Source of the DNA: Macrotis lagotis
Lineage: Eukaryota; Chordata; Mammalia; Peramelemorphia; Peramelidae
Reading direction: 5' to 3'
Length of the DNA: 64,000 nucleotides
Assembly (NCBI RefSeq): GCF_037893015.1
Contig: NC_133665.1
Coordinates: 99,433,637 to 99,497,636, forward strand
The notes under the pieces: generated by a model
Told to the model about the DNA's origin: nothing
Databases searched by the model: none
What the model saw: only the letters and a program-made list of their open reading frames with translations
Made by a program: the position numbers and the translations under genes
Shown here: positions 1 to 9,606 of the stretch, in pieces
Layout of the letters: the number at the start of each line of letters is the position of its first letter
Numbering within the stretch: position 1 is the first letter of the stretch

Positions 1-22
1 ACTGCGCCATCTAGCTGCCCCT
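1..22 (-). mobile_element. 5' head of a young tRNA-derived SINE, cut by window edge
   Basis: The first bases are the reverse complement of the GGGGCAGCTAGATGGCGCAGT head seen in full-length copies elsewhere in the window. The body lies beyond the left edge. By comparison with gene C, exon 4 of pseudogene A should lie just past this SINE, outside the window. Confidence 0.7.
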
Positions 23-1261
23 GCTCTCCTTACTCTTAGGTAGAACAGAGGAATTCCTAGACTTAAGACACCAGGAAGGATTTCCCCTCAAATACTTGCC
101 CTTAAAATATTCCTCCTGATCTTTGGAGTCTTGGGGTCCTTACAGGGGGTACATTCTTCAGTCTCCAACAGGAGCTCAGGTTAGCAATGCCAATGACAGA
201 GAAAGGAAACCAAAAACCCAAATGAGAAGAAAGAGGACTGATAGCAGACTTTGCTAAGAGTGGTTTTTATATACTTGTTGAATAAGGGTTAGGGAAAGGA
301 GTGAAAATCTGGGGCTTAAAGTCAAGGGAGGGTATCCTAGGACATTCTGAAAATCACCTGAAAGAGTAGAAAGGGTTTGCTATCCAAGTCCTTTAAGGGA
401 AGCGTCAACATGGTGGCCTATAGCCAGGAAGGATCTTAGGGGAGCTCCTGAGGCAGAACAGTCAGCTCTAGAACAGTCAAGAAGAGAGGAGGAGAAAGGC
501 TCCAGTTGTCAGCAAGAAGCCTCTGGTCAGCCAAGGACAATTCGAAAACTTCATTACCTTTAGCTCAACGAGGAATTTCAGTACCTATTCTATATCAGGA
601 AGGAACTAGATGGCTTTCTTTACTCCTCCGATAGGAGGGATCTGATCACAGGACCCTAGATGGAAATTCCCAGAGGAACAGGAGGATGAGTTCAGAGTTG
701 CAGATTTTTGTGGACTTACTGCCTTTTTTGGTTTCACCTTACTTTGAGGGGGTGGCCTAGCCTTAAGCACGGGCAGAATAGACAAACACTTATGAGATGG
801 GGTTTCAACAGGTCCCACTACCTAAGAGATCTCTTCTCTTCTGTTCACCTTGCACCTCTTCTTTTTTCTTGTAGTGAAAATTCATTACACTGAATCTCAG
901 TGTTGGAAGGGGTCAGAGACATATTCTTCAGCAACAGGGATGGGGAACTCACTGCTTCCTGAAGCAAAAAATCTTCTGTCTTTTGGGGGGTTACTGTTCC
1001 TGGTGTCTAAAGCTGATTCTTAGAAACTTCACCTCATTACCTGGGACGAAGCAAAAGAAACTTAATCCCTTTTCTATGTGGTAGAACTTCAGGGAGTCAT
1101 AGGATGATATCCTAGGAATTTAGAGCTGCACATTCTTCCCAAGACTCCTTCCGGACCCTGTCAGGTAAAGAAGTTGTTTGGGATAAGAGGAAAGTGGAAA
1201 GATCAAGTTCAGGTCCATATTCATCCTTTATATCCAAAAGAACCTATTTTGAAAAACTCGC
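23..1261 (-). other. Intron 3 of cathelicidin pseudogene A (partial)
   Basis: There is no gene of its own here. The stretch aligns by eye with intron 3 of gene C at about 35910-37120, and with its tandem copy near 34300-35460. Shared landmarks include the runs around TTACAGGGGG and the GAATCTCAG block near 890. Open frames in it are chance. Confidence 0.7.
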
Positions 1262-1848
1262 CAGTAAAGCCTTAGAGTCACAAACTATTCCAATCACTAC
1301 ACTTCCATCATAAAGGGAATCGATCCCATGTGTTCTCTCACCTCCTACAAAGACAAAGAACAAAATAAGGTGATACTTGAGGCAATAGTGTCTTTGCCCC
1401 CTCAGGAGTCAGATGCTCCTGACTTTTCCCATCTGGTCTCTTGGTATATTTTCTTAGACTGAATAGCTATTTGGGTTATAGAATTTACTTGGATTGATGC
1501 CTGGGAAGACACATGAACTCATCTGAAGGAAAGTAAGCAGGAAAAAGGGAAAATAAACACCAGGACTACAACAATGGAAAGAAAATGCTGAGTAAATCCT
1601 AAGGATGAAACTTGCCCAAACACTATATGAACTTTCTTCCCTTCATTGAAGTAAAGAACAACTAAGAATGTACAATGAAGACTGCCTTGACTGGTGGAGT
1701 TGTTTAGTTTTGCTAAATTCTGAAAAACTACACTTTTCCCCCTTTCTCTTATAAAAGAGTTGTTCTCTAAGTGGAGGATTGGGAAGGGATATATTGAGAA
1801 ACAAAGGAGATATAAGAATAAAAGACATTTTTTCAAAGAAGAAGATAA

Positions 1849-2016
1849 GGGGGTGTCTAGGTGGTGCAGTGGATAGAGCACTGGCCCTGGAGTCAGGATT
1901 ACCTAAATTCAAATCCAGCCTCAGACACTTAATAATTGTCTAGCTCTGTGACCTCGGCAAATCACTTAACCCCATTGCCTTGCAACGCCCCCCCCCCCCC
2001 CCCCAAAAAGAAAAAG
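1849..2016 (+). mobile_element. WSINE1-like SINE with a C-run before its tail
   Basis: Full-length tRNA-derived SINE: GGCAGCTAGGTGG-type head, GTTCAAATCC-like B-box region, CACTTAATAATT middle, and a CCTTGCAA end followed by about 17 C and an A-rich tail. The C-run replaces the usual AAAACC. Confidence 0.85.
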
Positions 2017-2435
2017 ACAAGTAACAAGAAAGTTCCCTTTCACTCACCGAGGGACTCATGATTGTTGACTTTCAGGCCTGTTTCCCCCAGGTACAATAGG
2101 GAACTGAGCTACTTGGGAAGCAGAAAAAAAGGATTCTGAGCATAACCTCTTTCTGCTCACCAGGGTTGGGGCACCAGTAGTCCACCAATCATCACCCTGT
2201 TGTTCTCTTTCTTTACAAGTACAGATGTATAATAAGAATAAATATGATAAATGAGCAACTGATCAAAATGACCATCACCATCAAAACCTTTGCTGACATT
2301 ATTTAGAGCATCCCCAAATCCCTAGTGCATCTTTAAGCTTTAATAACTTGAATCTCTGAAAACCCTTAATCTTTAATCATTTGAAACAAAACTGAAGCTT
2401 TCAGTATTCTTTTCTAGTCTGTCATATCCAAAAGG

Positions 2436-2690
2436 TGGAGTTAGATGACACAGCAGCTACAGTGTTGGTCCTGAATTAAAAAGATCTGAATTCAAATCCA
2501 GCCTCAGACATGGGTAGAGTCATGTGATCCTGGACCAATCACTTAGCCATTTAGTCTCAGGTTTTCTAATGTGCAAAATAAGGATAATTAGAGAGTCTCT
2601 CTTCCAGGGTTGCTGAGAGGATAAAATGATGTAATATTTGCATAGCACTCTGTAAATCTTAAAGCATCACAACCCTGGGACATAGTTAAT
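2436..2690 (+). mobile_element. Old CORE-SINE (Mar/MIR type)
   Basis: Diverged tRNA-like head followed by a CORE-like part (CAGGTTTTCTAATGTGCAAAATAAGG, here in part) and GATAAAATGATGTAATA. The same insertion is present in gene C intron 2 near 38060-38500 and inverted in gene D intron 2 near 59870-60120, so it predates the gene duplications. Confidence 0.7.
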
Positions 2691-4277
2691 GCAAATATTA
2701 GTTTTTCATTTTACAGAGGAAGGACTAGGGTGATTTGTTTAAGGACCCTCAGTTGGGTCTTAAGAGATTAAGAGATGGAAATTACTTTAGAGATAAGTCA
2801 AGAGACTTCCTCTATCTGGGTCTTTATTTTCCCATCTCTACAATGGGACAGTTGGATTAGATTACCTCTAAGGTCCTCTCCATTGCTAGCCTTCTGTCAC
2901 TCTCTACTTCTTTTTTCATTTTATATGGATAGGGAAAGAGAAGAGACCAAAATGGTGAAGTGACTTAACTGAAGTCATACAAGTAGGAAGTGATAGAGGC
3001 AAAATTCAAATCTAGAACCTCAGACTCCCAATCCTGTTTTCTTTTTATTGTCTTGGGCTGCTTTCTCTAACACAAGAGTTCCAAAGACTCTTCAAAGGCA
3101 ATCTTAGTTAATGAGTAGATTGACTAGGTTCTGAGAACCTGTTTGGAAGTGGGAGAGTATCCTGGTCCAGGGAAATGTGCCCAGGAAATAACATTGAGGG
3201 TAGTGATAGTTTCCTCATTCCTTAATATTATCCTTATTATAAAATAAGGAGAGTTTTAAGTTCCTCTTATTCTTCACTTCCTGTCCTTTTCATGTTGTTG
3301 GTCTGGTGGATGTGGATTCAGAAAGCCTTATGTGCACCAGAGAGAACCACCTTGCAGTAGAAAATAGAAAGCTAGAAACAAAAATAAAATAAAAATTCTT
3401 ACTATAACTTTCAGGCTTCAATTGGCCTCCAATCCAGATATGAAGGGTTCAGCTTCCTTTAAATCCCAAAGTCTCATCTTCCCTAACTCCTATTAAATCC
3501 AGTATTTATATTCTGAGTTCTCATATTATTATTCTCATCCTCTTGACTAGATTTTAACTCTGACTATTTTTGTCCCTTACAATGAAATGAGCCAAACAAA
3601 CAAGTATCACATTAGCCCCTTTGCAGAGTACAACAATCCAGTGAATGGAATCTTGGATGTGGAGTCAGTAGATCCTGTAGGCTTCAGACCCTGACCAGAA
3701 TATTTATCAGTGATGAATAAGTTATTGAATAAGTTATTTCTCCTCTAGGACCCTTAATTTCCTCATCTACAAAATGGAAAGAATTTTTTAAGGAGAAAAT
3801 CCTGTTTGCATCATCTTCCTCATAGGTTTGTTGTGTAGAAATTGAAAAATTTCTAAATGATTGCAAATTTGGGCTACTATTGTCTTGGCCTGCTGTTTTT
3901 CTTGCCAAATAATGTACAAAAGCTAGGGTCTAAATCCTAGATTGTCCTCTGGCTCTGAGTTCTGGCATTCTCGTTGATCAGATTACATTTTAATAAGTTC
4001 TTTTTGAGACTCTAGGAGCTAGAAGCATTGCATGAAAGTCAAGGTTGACCTTTCCTTTGCTGTGTTCCCTTCAAAATCTATTCATTTTGGGAAAAGGAAT
4101 GTGAAGAGGTAGTGTGTATCAGATTCCATCCTTGGTCAGTACAAGTGGTACCAGTCTAACTTCCCTTCCCAAAGTAAAAAGATTAGTAAACTACCTTAAT
4201 ATTTGCTCAAGCCTATATGGATGTTTGGGCTTGAGGTTAGCAGTTTATATACAAGGCTGGGTTAAAACTTGTTTCTG

Positions 4278-4439
4278 GGGGTGGCTAGGTGGCACAGTGG
4301 ATAGAGCACGGGCCCTGAAGTCAGGAGTACCTGAGTTCAAATGAGGCTTCAGACACTTAATAATTACCTAGCTGTGTGGCCTTGGGCAAGCCACTTAACC
4401 CCATTTGCCTTGCAAAAACATAAAAAAAACCCAAAAAAT
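4278..4439 (+). mobile_element. WSINE1-like SINE with target-site duplication
   Basis: Complete young SINE flanked by the 14-base direct repeat AAAACTTGTTTCTG (4264-4277 and 4440-4453). It is also present in copy B at the matching position but absent from gene C, so it inserted after the C/A split and before the A/B duplication. Confidence 0.92.
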
Positions 4440-6255
4440 AAAACTTGTTTCTGAATACCTAGGGGTTGGCATATTTACTTGGAGTTGGAGGAAATATGGT
4501 TGGGTATCTCACAGGAAGGAGTACTCACCCCATATTCCTTGAATTCACATTGGTGAGGGTTCTGGTTCTCCATATTAAGACACTTAGTTTCTTGGATGGT
4601 GAAAATCAGAATGTGGTTCCCATCCTGGAAGGGAGAGAGCTGAAGGAAGCATAAAGGATAAGGGTGAGAGGAGTGAGGATGAGACCGTACAATGAAACAT
4701 AGACAAAGTCTGTCCTTGAAGACTCTCCTTGGATTCAAAACTTTGCCCTCTCCCAGCTTCTAGGATCCAGTATTCGAACAATATGCTTTAGAGTCAGAAG
4801 ACCTGGGTTTGAAGCCTAGCTTTTCTATTTAATTCTTTTGTGACCTTGCACCCACTGTTCAGGCTCCTCCCCTCCTCCATCAAAACTATCCATTGTCTAA
4901 CAGTCTCTTGCTAGAAAATATGAAAGTCCCTTAATTCTTCCTCTCCAATGGAGCAACAGGTACAATTGAGCTAATATGTGATCTTGGGGAGTTTTAGCAG
5001 GAGCTCTCTGAAGACTGTACCCCCACTAAGAAGAGTCATTCTAATAAACCATAGATAGCATAGGAAATGAGGGTGGAATATTTTGGCACCCTGGAACTTT
5101 TTTTTTAAATCACTTGTAGTCAGTCCATTTTCTCTGCCTAAGATCAGCCCCTGTGGGCAATGGTAGTCCAGGAGCACTCTCCCTTCTACAGCATTTATTA
5201 GACTCTATTGCTTTCCCAGGTTAGAATGAGCTCTTTGGGGCTCTGGGCACTCTATTCTGTCTTTCACAGTTATCCTTATTCTCGCTTTTGAACAGATCCT
5301 GCACCTTGTAACCCATCATTCCCTTTGAAAAATAGAATCCCACTTCATCCCTGAGTCCCTTCCCCTTATGTGAAGTCACATTCTTCTTAAAAATTTAACT
5401 CAAAGAAATTCAGAAAAGCAAAGATATGTTTGGTGAATAAAATGAACAGAACCAGAGAACAACAAATATGATTAAAATAATTTTAAATGGAAATTATCCC
5501 AAAATGAAGCATACTATTGTATGAAAATATTGAACAATCTTGGTTTTGGAGAAAGAAATGCATTTCTCTCCTTTACTGGAGAAGTAGAGGCACAGAATTT
5601 TGCAAACACTAGTAGATAGAACTGTCAGCAAGTGGTTTTGCTGAACTGCTTTTCTTTATCATAGGACAAAGGGTAGAGAAGGATGATAAGAATATATTTG
5701 GAAACTGCACTAATTTAAAAACAAAGATATAAAACAACAACAACAAAAACCTGTAGTTTAAGACTTGCCTCTCCCAGGGAGTTTTTCTAGGGGACTCTAG
5801 AGCCACCTTATTCTGCCCTAGATTCTGAGGCCTGCTCTTTCAATGACCAGAATTACTTCCAAATGAACCTCTTTGAAAGGCACTCAGAGGATGCTCCATC
5901 ATGGTTTAGGAATGACCTTAAAGATTAGAGATGGAGCATGGAAGTGTGCATGGAAGCATGCACCTTTAACTTAGAATATATCACCCCAAATTATGTGCTT
6001 GAGGAGATGGAGACAAGTGGGAAGGGGATTCATCCTGCCATCTTCAGCTCTGGCATCAACGAGCCTGTAGATGCCTTTTGTTCTAGTGATTCACTAATCT
6101 GGATATAGCTTTTTGTCACTCAATCTCTTCTTATGCTGAGCAGAAAGTGCTGTAATGGCCAAGGCCACATATAGCAGCAGAAGGCTTCTCCCCAGACTCG
6201 CCATCTTTTCTCAGCTAGTCTGGGGCTCCATGTCTTCCTTTCCTTCCAAGATGTT

Positions 6256-6262
6256 CTTTATA
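6256..6262 (-). promoter_or_regulatory. TATA box of pseudogene A
   Basis: On the minus strand CCCTATAAAGAAC lies about 52-58 bases before the start codon. Genes C and D have TTTAAAA and TTAAAAG at the matching place, so this is the likely core promoter position of the family. Copy B keeps it at 22692-22698. Confidence 0.6.
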
Positions 6263-6269
6263 GGGCCAT

Positions 6270-7453
6270 GGAGGACAGAGGGGAAGGGCAGGTCAGGTGT
6301 TTTAATCTGTGGCTTTCTTTATAATCCCTTGGCAAAGTAGAAGAAGATACCTTTTGCAAAAACCTGAGTTGCTCAAATCCTCTCACCTTGATGGAGTTAC
6401 AGGGCCTGCTGAAAGATTGAAAAAGGGACAAACATTTTATCTATCTTTGGGGACTGAACAAAGACTTGAAATTTATGGAGATAATCCTGTGCTTCTGCAT
6501 CCCCTAACAAATTATTCTATCATAGTTTTAGGATTCACAAGCATCCTAGAACCCAGAGTACCAGCTGCCCTCTGGGGATCCACCATATAAATGTGAATGT
6601 AAGCTGGTGGAATGTCACCTCAGATCCATCTTGTGGGTCATTTTTAAGATCCTTGCTTCTCTTCTTCGCACAAAGATATTCAATGAACTGTTTTTTCTTT
6701 CTCCACATAATTGAAGGCAGGAACAGAGTTTGTAACATATAAGGGGAAAAGGCACTGAACTTGAGGTCAGGAAATCTACGTGGGGCCTGTTCTCAGTTCT
6801 GCCAATCTGTGTGACCATGGACGTTCTCTTCCTTTTGATCTAATATCTTTTGTTCTTTGTACCTGTGTAAAAAACAACAAAAAATGTATTGTGAATCCTC
6901 AGGGTCATTTAGCATACTTCTCATAATATTATTTTAGATTCATTAAGTACAATAATTGCAATGATACCTTTTTCTCCTTAAAGATCCAAATTAAAATTTA
7001 TATTATACAATTATAATAATAAAATCTGAAATTTTCTTTTCTCGTATTTATGAAAATTTTAAATGTAAAGTAGTGAAACTAATGAAGAAAAATTATTATC
7101 TTATAGAAGACCTTCTACAAGATTTTTAAAAGAAGTATCCAAGATACAAGATTTCATATTACTTGCTCACTATTATTTGTAAAATTTCATATTCAATTTT
7201 ATCATTATACAAAATTTTTCATATATCAGTAGCAGTTTTAATGAAATAAATTACAACTTGAAACATATTTAATATAATATAGCAATGCCTGTAAACACAA
7301 TTGATCTTTGATTTTTTTTATTATTTAAACTAAGGCTTCCCACAGGACAAATATGGTTTCAAATGTTGCCAATAGATTTTATTTCTGAATTTTGATTGAG
7401 TAAAACAAAAATAAATTGAAAATGTTTTGCCATCTAAACTGTTTGTCCTTCAT
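6270..7453. other. Upstream flank of pseudogene A
   Basis: No gene. The first 600 bases match the upstream flanks of C (42150-42850) and, inverted, D (56850-57290). The AT-rich part at 7020-7290 matches the reverse complement of 55790-56050 upstream of D, showing that the ancestral duplicated unit reached this far. Confidence 0.65.
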
Positions 7454-7610
7454 TTTTTTTTTTTTTAGGTTTTTGCAAGGCAGACGGGGTTAAATGGGTT
7501 GCCCAAGGCCACACAGCTAGGTAACTATTAAGTGTCTGAGACTGTATTTGAACCTGGGTACTCCTGACTCCAGGGCTGGTGCTTCATCCACTACGCCATC
7601 TAGCCGCCCC
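7454..7610 (-). mobile_element. WSINE1-like SINE
   Basis: Reverse-oriented young SINE starting with a T-run and ending in TAGCCGCCCC, flanked by TGTCCTTCAT repeats. Shared with copy B (23886-24037). Confidence 0.88.
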
Positions 7611-7624
7611 TTGTCCTTCATTCT

Positions 7625-7788
7625 TTTTATTTTTTTATGTTTTTTAGATTTTTGAAGGCAATGGGGTTAAGTGGCTTGCCCAAGGCCACACAGCTAGGTC
7701 ATTATTAAGTGTCTGAGGTCGGATTTGAACCCAGGTACTCCTGACTCCAGGGCCGGTGTTCTATCCACTGCGCCACCTAGCTGCCCCT
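7625..7788 (-). mobile_element. WSINE1-like SINE
   Basis: Second reverse-oriented young SINE immediately beside the previous one, ending in CACCTAGCTGCCCC. Shared with copy B (24058-24216). Confidence 0.88.
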
Positions 7789-8060
7789 TTTTAAAATTTT
7801 TTTATGTTTTTTTTAGATTGTCCTTCATTCTTAATGAGGACATGAAGAGAGTTATATTTTGCCTTGCACATGAATCGCATTTAAGTGATGCAGAGCTGCT
7901 CAAAATCCTTAAACTGACCACTCTTCAACTTGAGTTGATTTAAGAATCTAATTCATTCTTAAGTCAGTTTATCAAAATATGTAGGGCAAAATGGTAGAAT
8001 TTTATGAACTTTCTTTATGGATATTCATTCTTTATTTTTAGCTAAAAATATTTAAGACTG

Positions 8061-8200
8061 ACTGTTTTTTTGTTTTTGTGAGGCAATGGGATTGTGACTG
8101 ACCAAGGTCACACAGCTAGTAAGCATCAAGTATGAGGTCACATTTGAATTCAGATTCTCCAAACTCATACTCTATCCACTGCCCCACCTAGCTGCCCTGT
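8061..8200 (-). mobile_element. Old tRNA-derived SINE fragment
   Basis: Diverged reverse-oriented SINE (AAGGTCACACAGCTAG, CCCACCTAGCTGCCC). Shared with copy B at 24490-24626. Confidence 0.75.
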
Positions 8201-8974
8201 AAGGCAGAATCAATGTCCAGAATCAATGGATATGCTAATTTAGTTTTCTTTTATCATCCTTTGTCAATTCCTCAGTCAGAGATATAAATGACATCAAATA
8301 GTTTACAAATCCAATCTAATTTACTGGAAACTTCAAGAAAATATAAATTAAAAAACAGTTCTAAAATTTTCAGATGATCATCTATGTCTTTCTTGACATA
8401 CTGATCCAAAGATAGCTCATTTTCTAATAAGAAATTATCTAATGTCACCAAGAAATTGTGTAAGGCTACAGAACTCTTCTCAATTTTGTTATTTCAAATT
8501 TAGTTTCTTAATGATACTTTATAGTTTGTCTAGAACAGTCAATTTTTCTTTGCACCTGCATATGATGAGTTTATTAATTTTTGAAAAGATGTTTGCTAAA
8601 GATATTAATCTTATTAGCCACATCACATCCTTTGTACATTCACTCAGGTATAAACATTAGTGAAGAAGATATTTCTCTTAATCAAATGGATTGCCAAAGA
8701 ATAGTCTTTCTACTTGAGATATAAGCAATCAAGAGTTAGTGGTCCTTGATTTTGAAAAAAATCAATTATTTTGACAGCACAGTATAATAGACTTTTATGT
8801 TGCTGAGGCATGTTCTTGATGCTAAATTTGTTTGTGTATGCTGCAGTCTGTCCATGCTGCAGACACATTCATTTTTCTAATGGATGAAACAGGACCCCAA
8901 TATTTCCCACTTATCCCTTTTGCTCCATCCATACAAATTCTACTATATGAGGATCAAATAATTTGTTTTCCTAA

Positions 8975-9040
8975 AAAGCATGAACTAATTAGATTAAATT
9001 AATTAGATTAAAATTAATTACATTAAATTAATTAGATTAA
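8975..9040. repeat. Short AT-rich tandem repeat
   Basis: About three imperfect copies of an ATTAGATTAAATTA unit. Present in both A and B; the D relic has only one ATCTAATTAATT there, so it expanded on the A/B lineage. Confidence 0.75.
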
Positions 9041-9375
9041 AAATGTCTTCCTATTGGTATTCACTGATGACAAAATGGCTTAATCTCTTCCATGTCGATT
9101 TCTTAAAAATATAATAAAATAGCTAGTTTGTATATACATCATTATCTTATCAAATTGTAGAGCAGAAATGTCACTTTTCAAAAATTGTTTCTACAGTCAC
9201 TGATTCAACATCATTGGACATATCATTTATCTATTAAGACTTGATAGTGTTAGATCTGATGCTGTTAAATTTGGGTATTTTTTCTAGCTTCTTAATGGAA
9301 TCATTATCAAACATACACTTGACCATTGATTTGGCACATAGAAAAATTCATTTTTTGTGCAATAATATCAGTTTA

Positions 9376-9560
9376 GGATTGGGTTAATCAGGTGATGCAG
9401 TAGAGTGCTGAGGATCTGAGTTCAAATTCAACTTGATGCTTTCTGGCTGTGTGATTCTGGGCAAGCCACTTAAACCTCTGTTTGCTTCAGTTTCCTTAAC
9501 TGTAAAATGAGCACCATAGAGAATGAAATAACAAACTTCTCTAATATGTTTGCTAATAAA
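9376..9560 (+). mobile_element. Old SINE with RTE-type tail inside the hAT relic
   Basis: Diverged SINE ending in the ACTTCTCTAATATGTTTGC tail part. The same insertion lies at the same point of the relic in B (25805-25990), C (44358-44485) and D (53640-53875, opposite strand), so it entered before the unit multiplied. Confidence 0.75.
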
Positions 9561-9606
9561 ATTCAATAAATATAGGGTCTTAAAGTCAGACTTGTAAATT
9601 CTTCCA

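Larger units (their letters stand above)
1345..4528 (-). other. Intron 2 of pseudogene A
   Basis: Gene-free intron, homologous by eye to intron 2 of gene C (37207-40396). It holds a young SINE at 1849, an old CORE-SINE at 2436, an L2 scrap near 3455-3505, a MIR-like scrap near 3690-3790 and a young SINE at 4278. Confidence 0.65.
1262..6204 (-). pseudogene. Cathelicidin pseudogene A (exons 3, 2, 1 in window)
   Basis: A cathelicidin copy whose exons are recognised by homology to genes C and D. Exon 1 is about 6034-6204 (signal peptide MASLGRSLLLLYVALAITAL, then the cathelin N-terminus), exon 2 is 4529-4624 and exon 3 is 1262-1344. Exon 2 is open and complete: 32 codons, canonical splice sites, and both cathelin cysteines in ETKCLN and HQCEFK. 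Exon 1 has lost a base near the SDKK segment, runs into a stop, lacks about 12 bases relative to D, and its donor GT has become AT. Exon 3 is 83 rather than 84 bases, so the frame shifts; its first cysteine codon reads His, and its donor is GC. It cannot make a cathelin domain. Copy B shares its exon 1 lesions. Confidence 0.88.
3915..9606. repeat. Segmental duplication, copy A
   Basis: A 5.7 kb block repeated in the same orientation at 20351-26035, with constant offset 16436 across the exons and 16429 near the end. By eye the copies differ at roughly 1-2% of sites. It carries exons 2 and 1 of the cathelicidin pseudogene, the upstream flank, four SINEs and the 3' part of a hAT relic. The left edge abuts the TACAAAAGCT segment; the right edge is at TAAATTCTTCCA. 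Confidence 0.92.
7800..9606 (-). pseudogene. hAT (ZBED5-like) transposase relic, copy A, 3' part
   Basis: Read on the minus strand, this stretch matches by eye the plus-strand relic at 54180-55260, which carries hAT/ZBED5-type motifs. Conserved blocks include the TGGAGCAAAA segment (GxxTDGAK region) near 8920-8935 and the TTAATATCTTTAGCAAACAT segment (leucine-rich RLIxLADIF region) near 8590-8610. It is full of stops in every frame. Its 5' part is missing because homology to copy B ends at 9606, where A joins sequence that in B lies at 28455. It is interrupted by old SINEs at 8061 and 9376. Confidence 0.7.

Noticed and set aside
1849-1930. tRNA genes suggested by A- and B-box-like sequence in many places
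   Set aside because: All are heads of tRNA-derived SINEs with SINE bodies and tails; no cloverleaf with intact acceptor stem was seen.
4475-4738. 87-codon frame (and its twin at 20911-21174) as independent small genes
   Set aside because: The middle is exon 2 of the cathelicidin pseudogenes, with splice signals at both ends; the rest is intron read-through.
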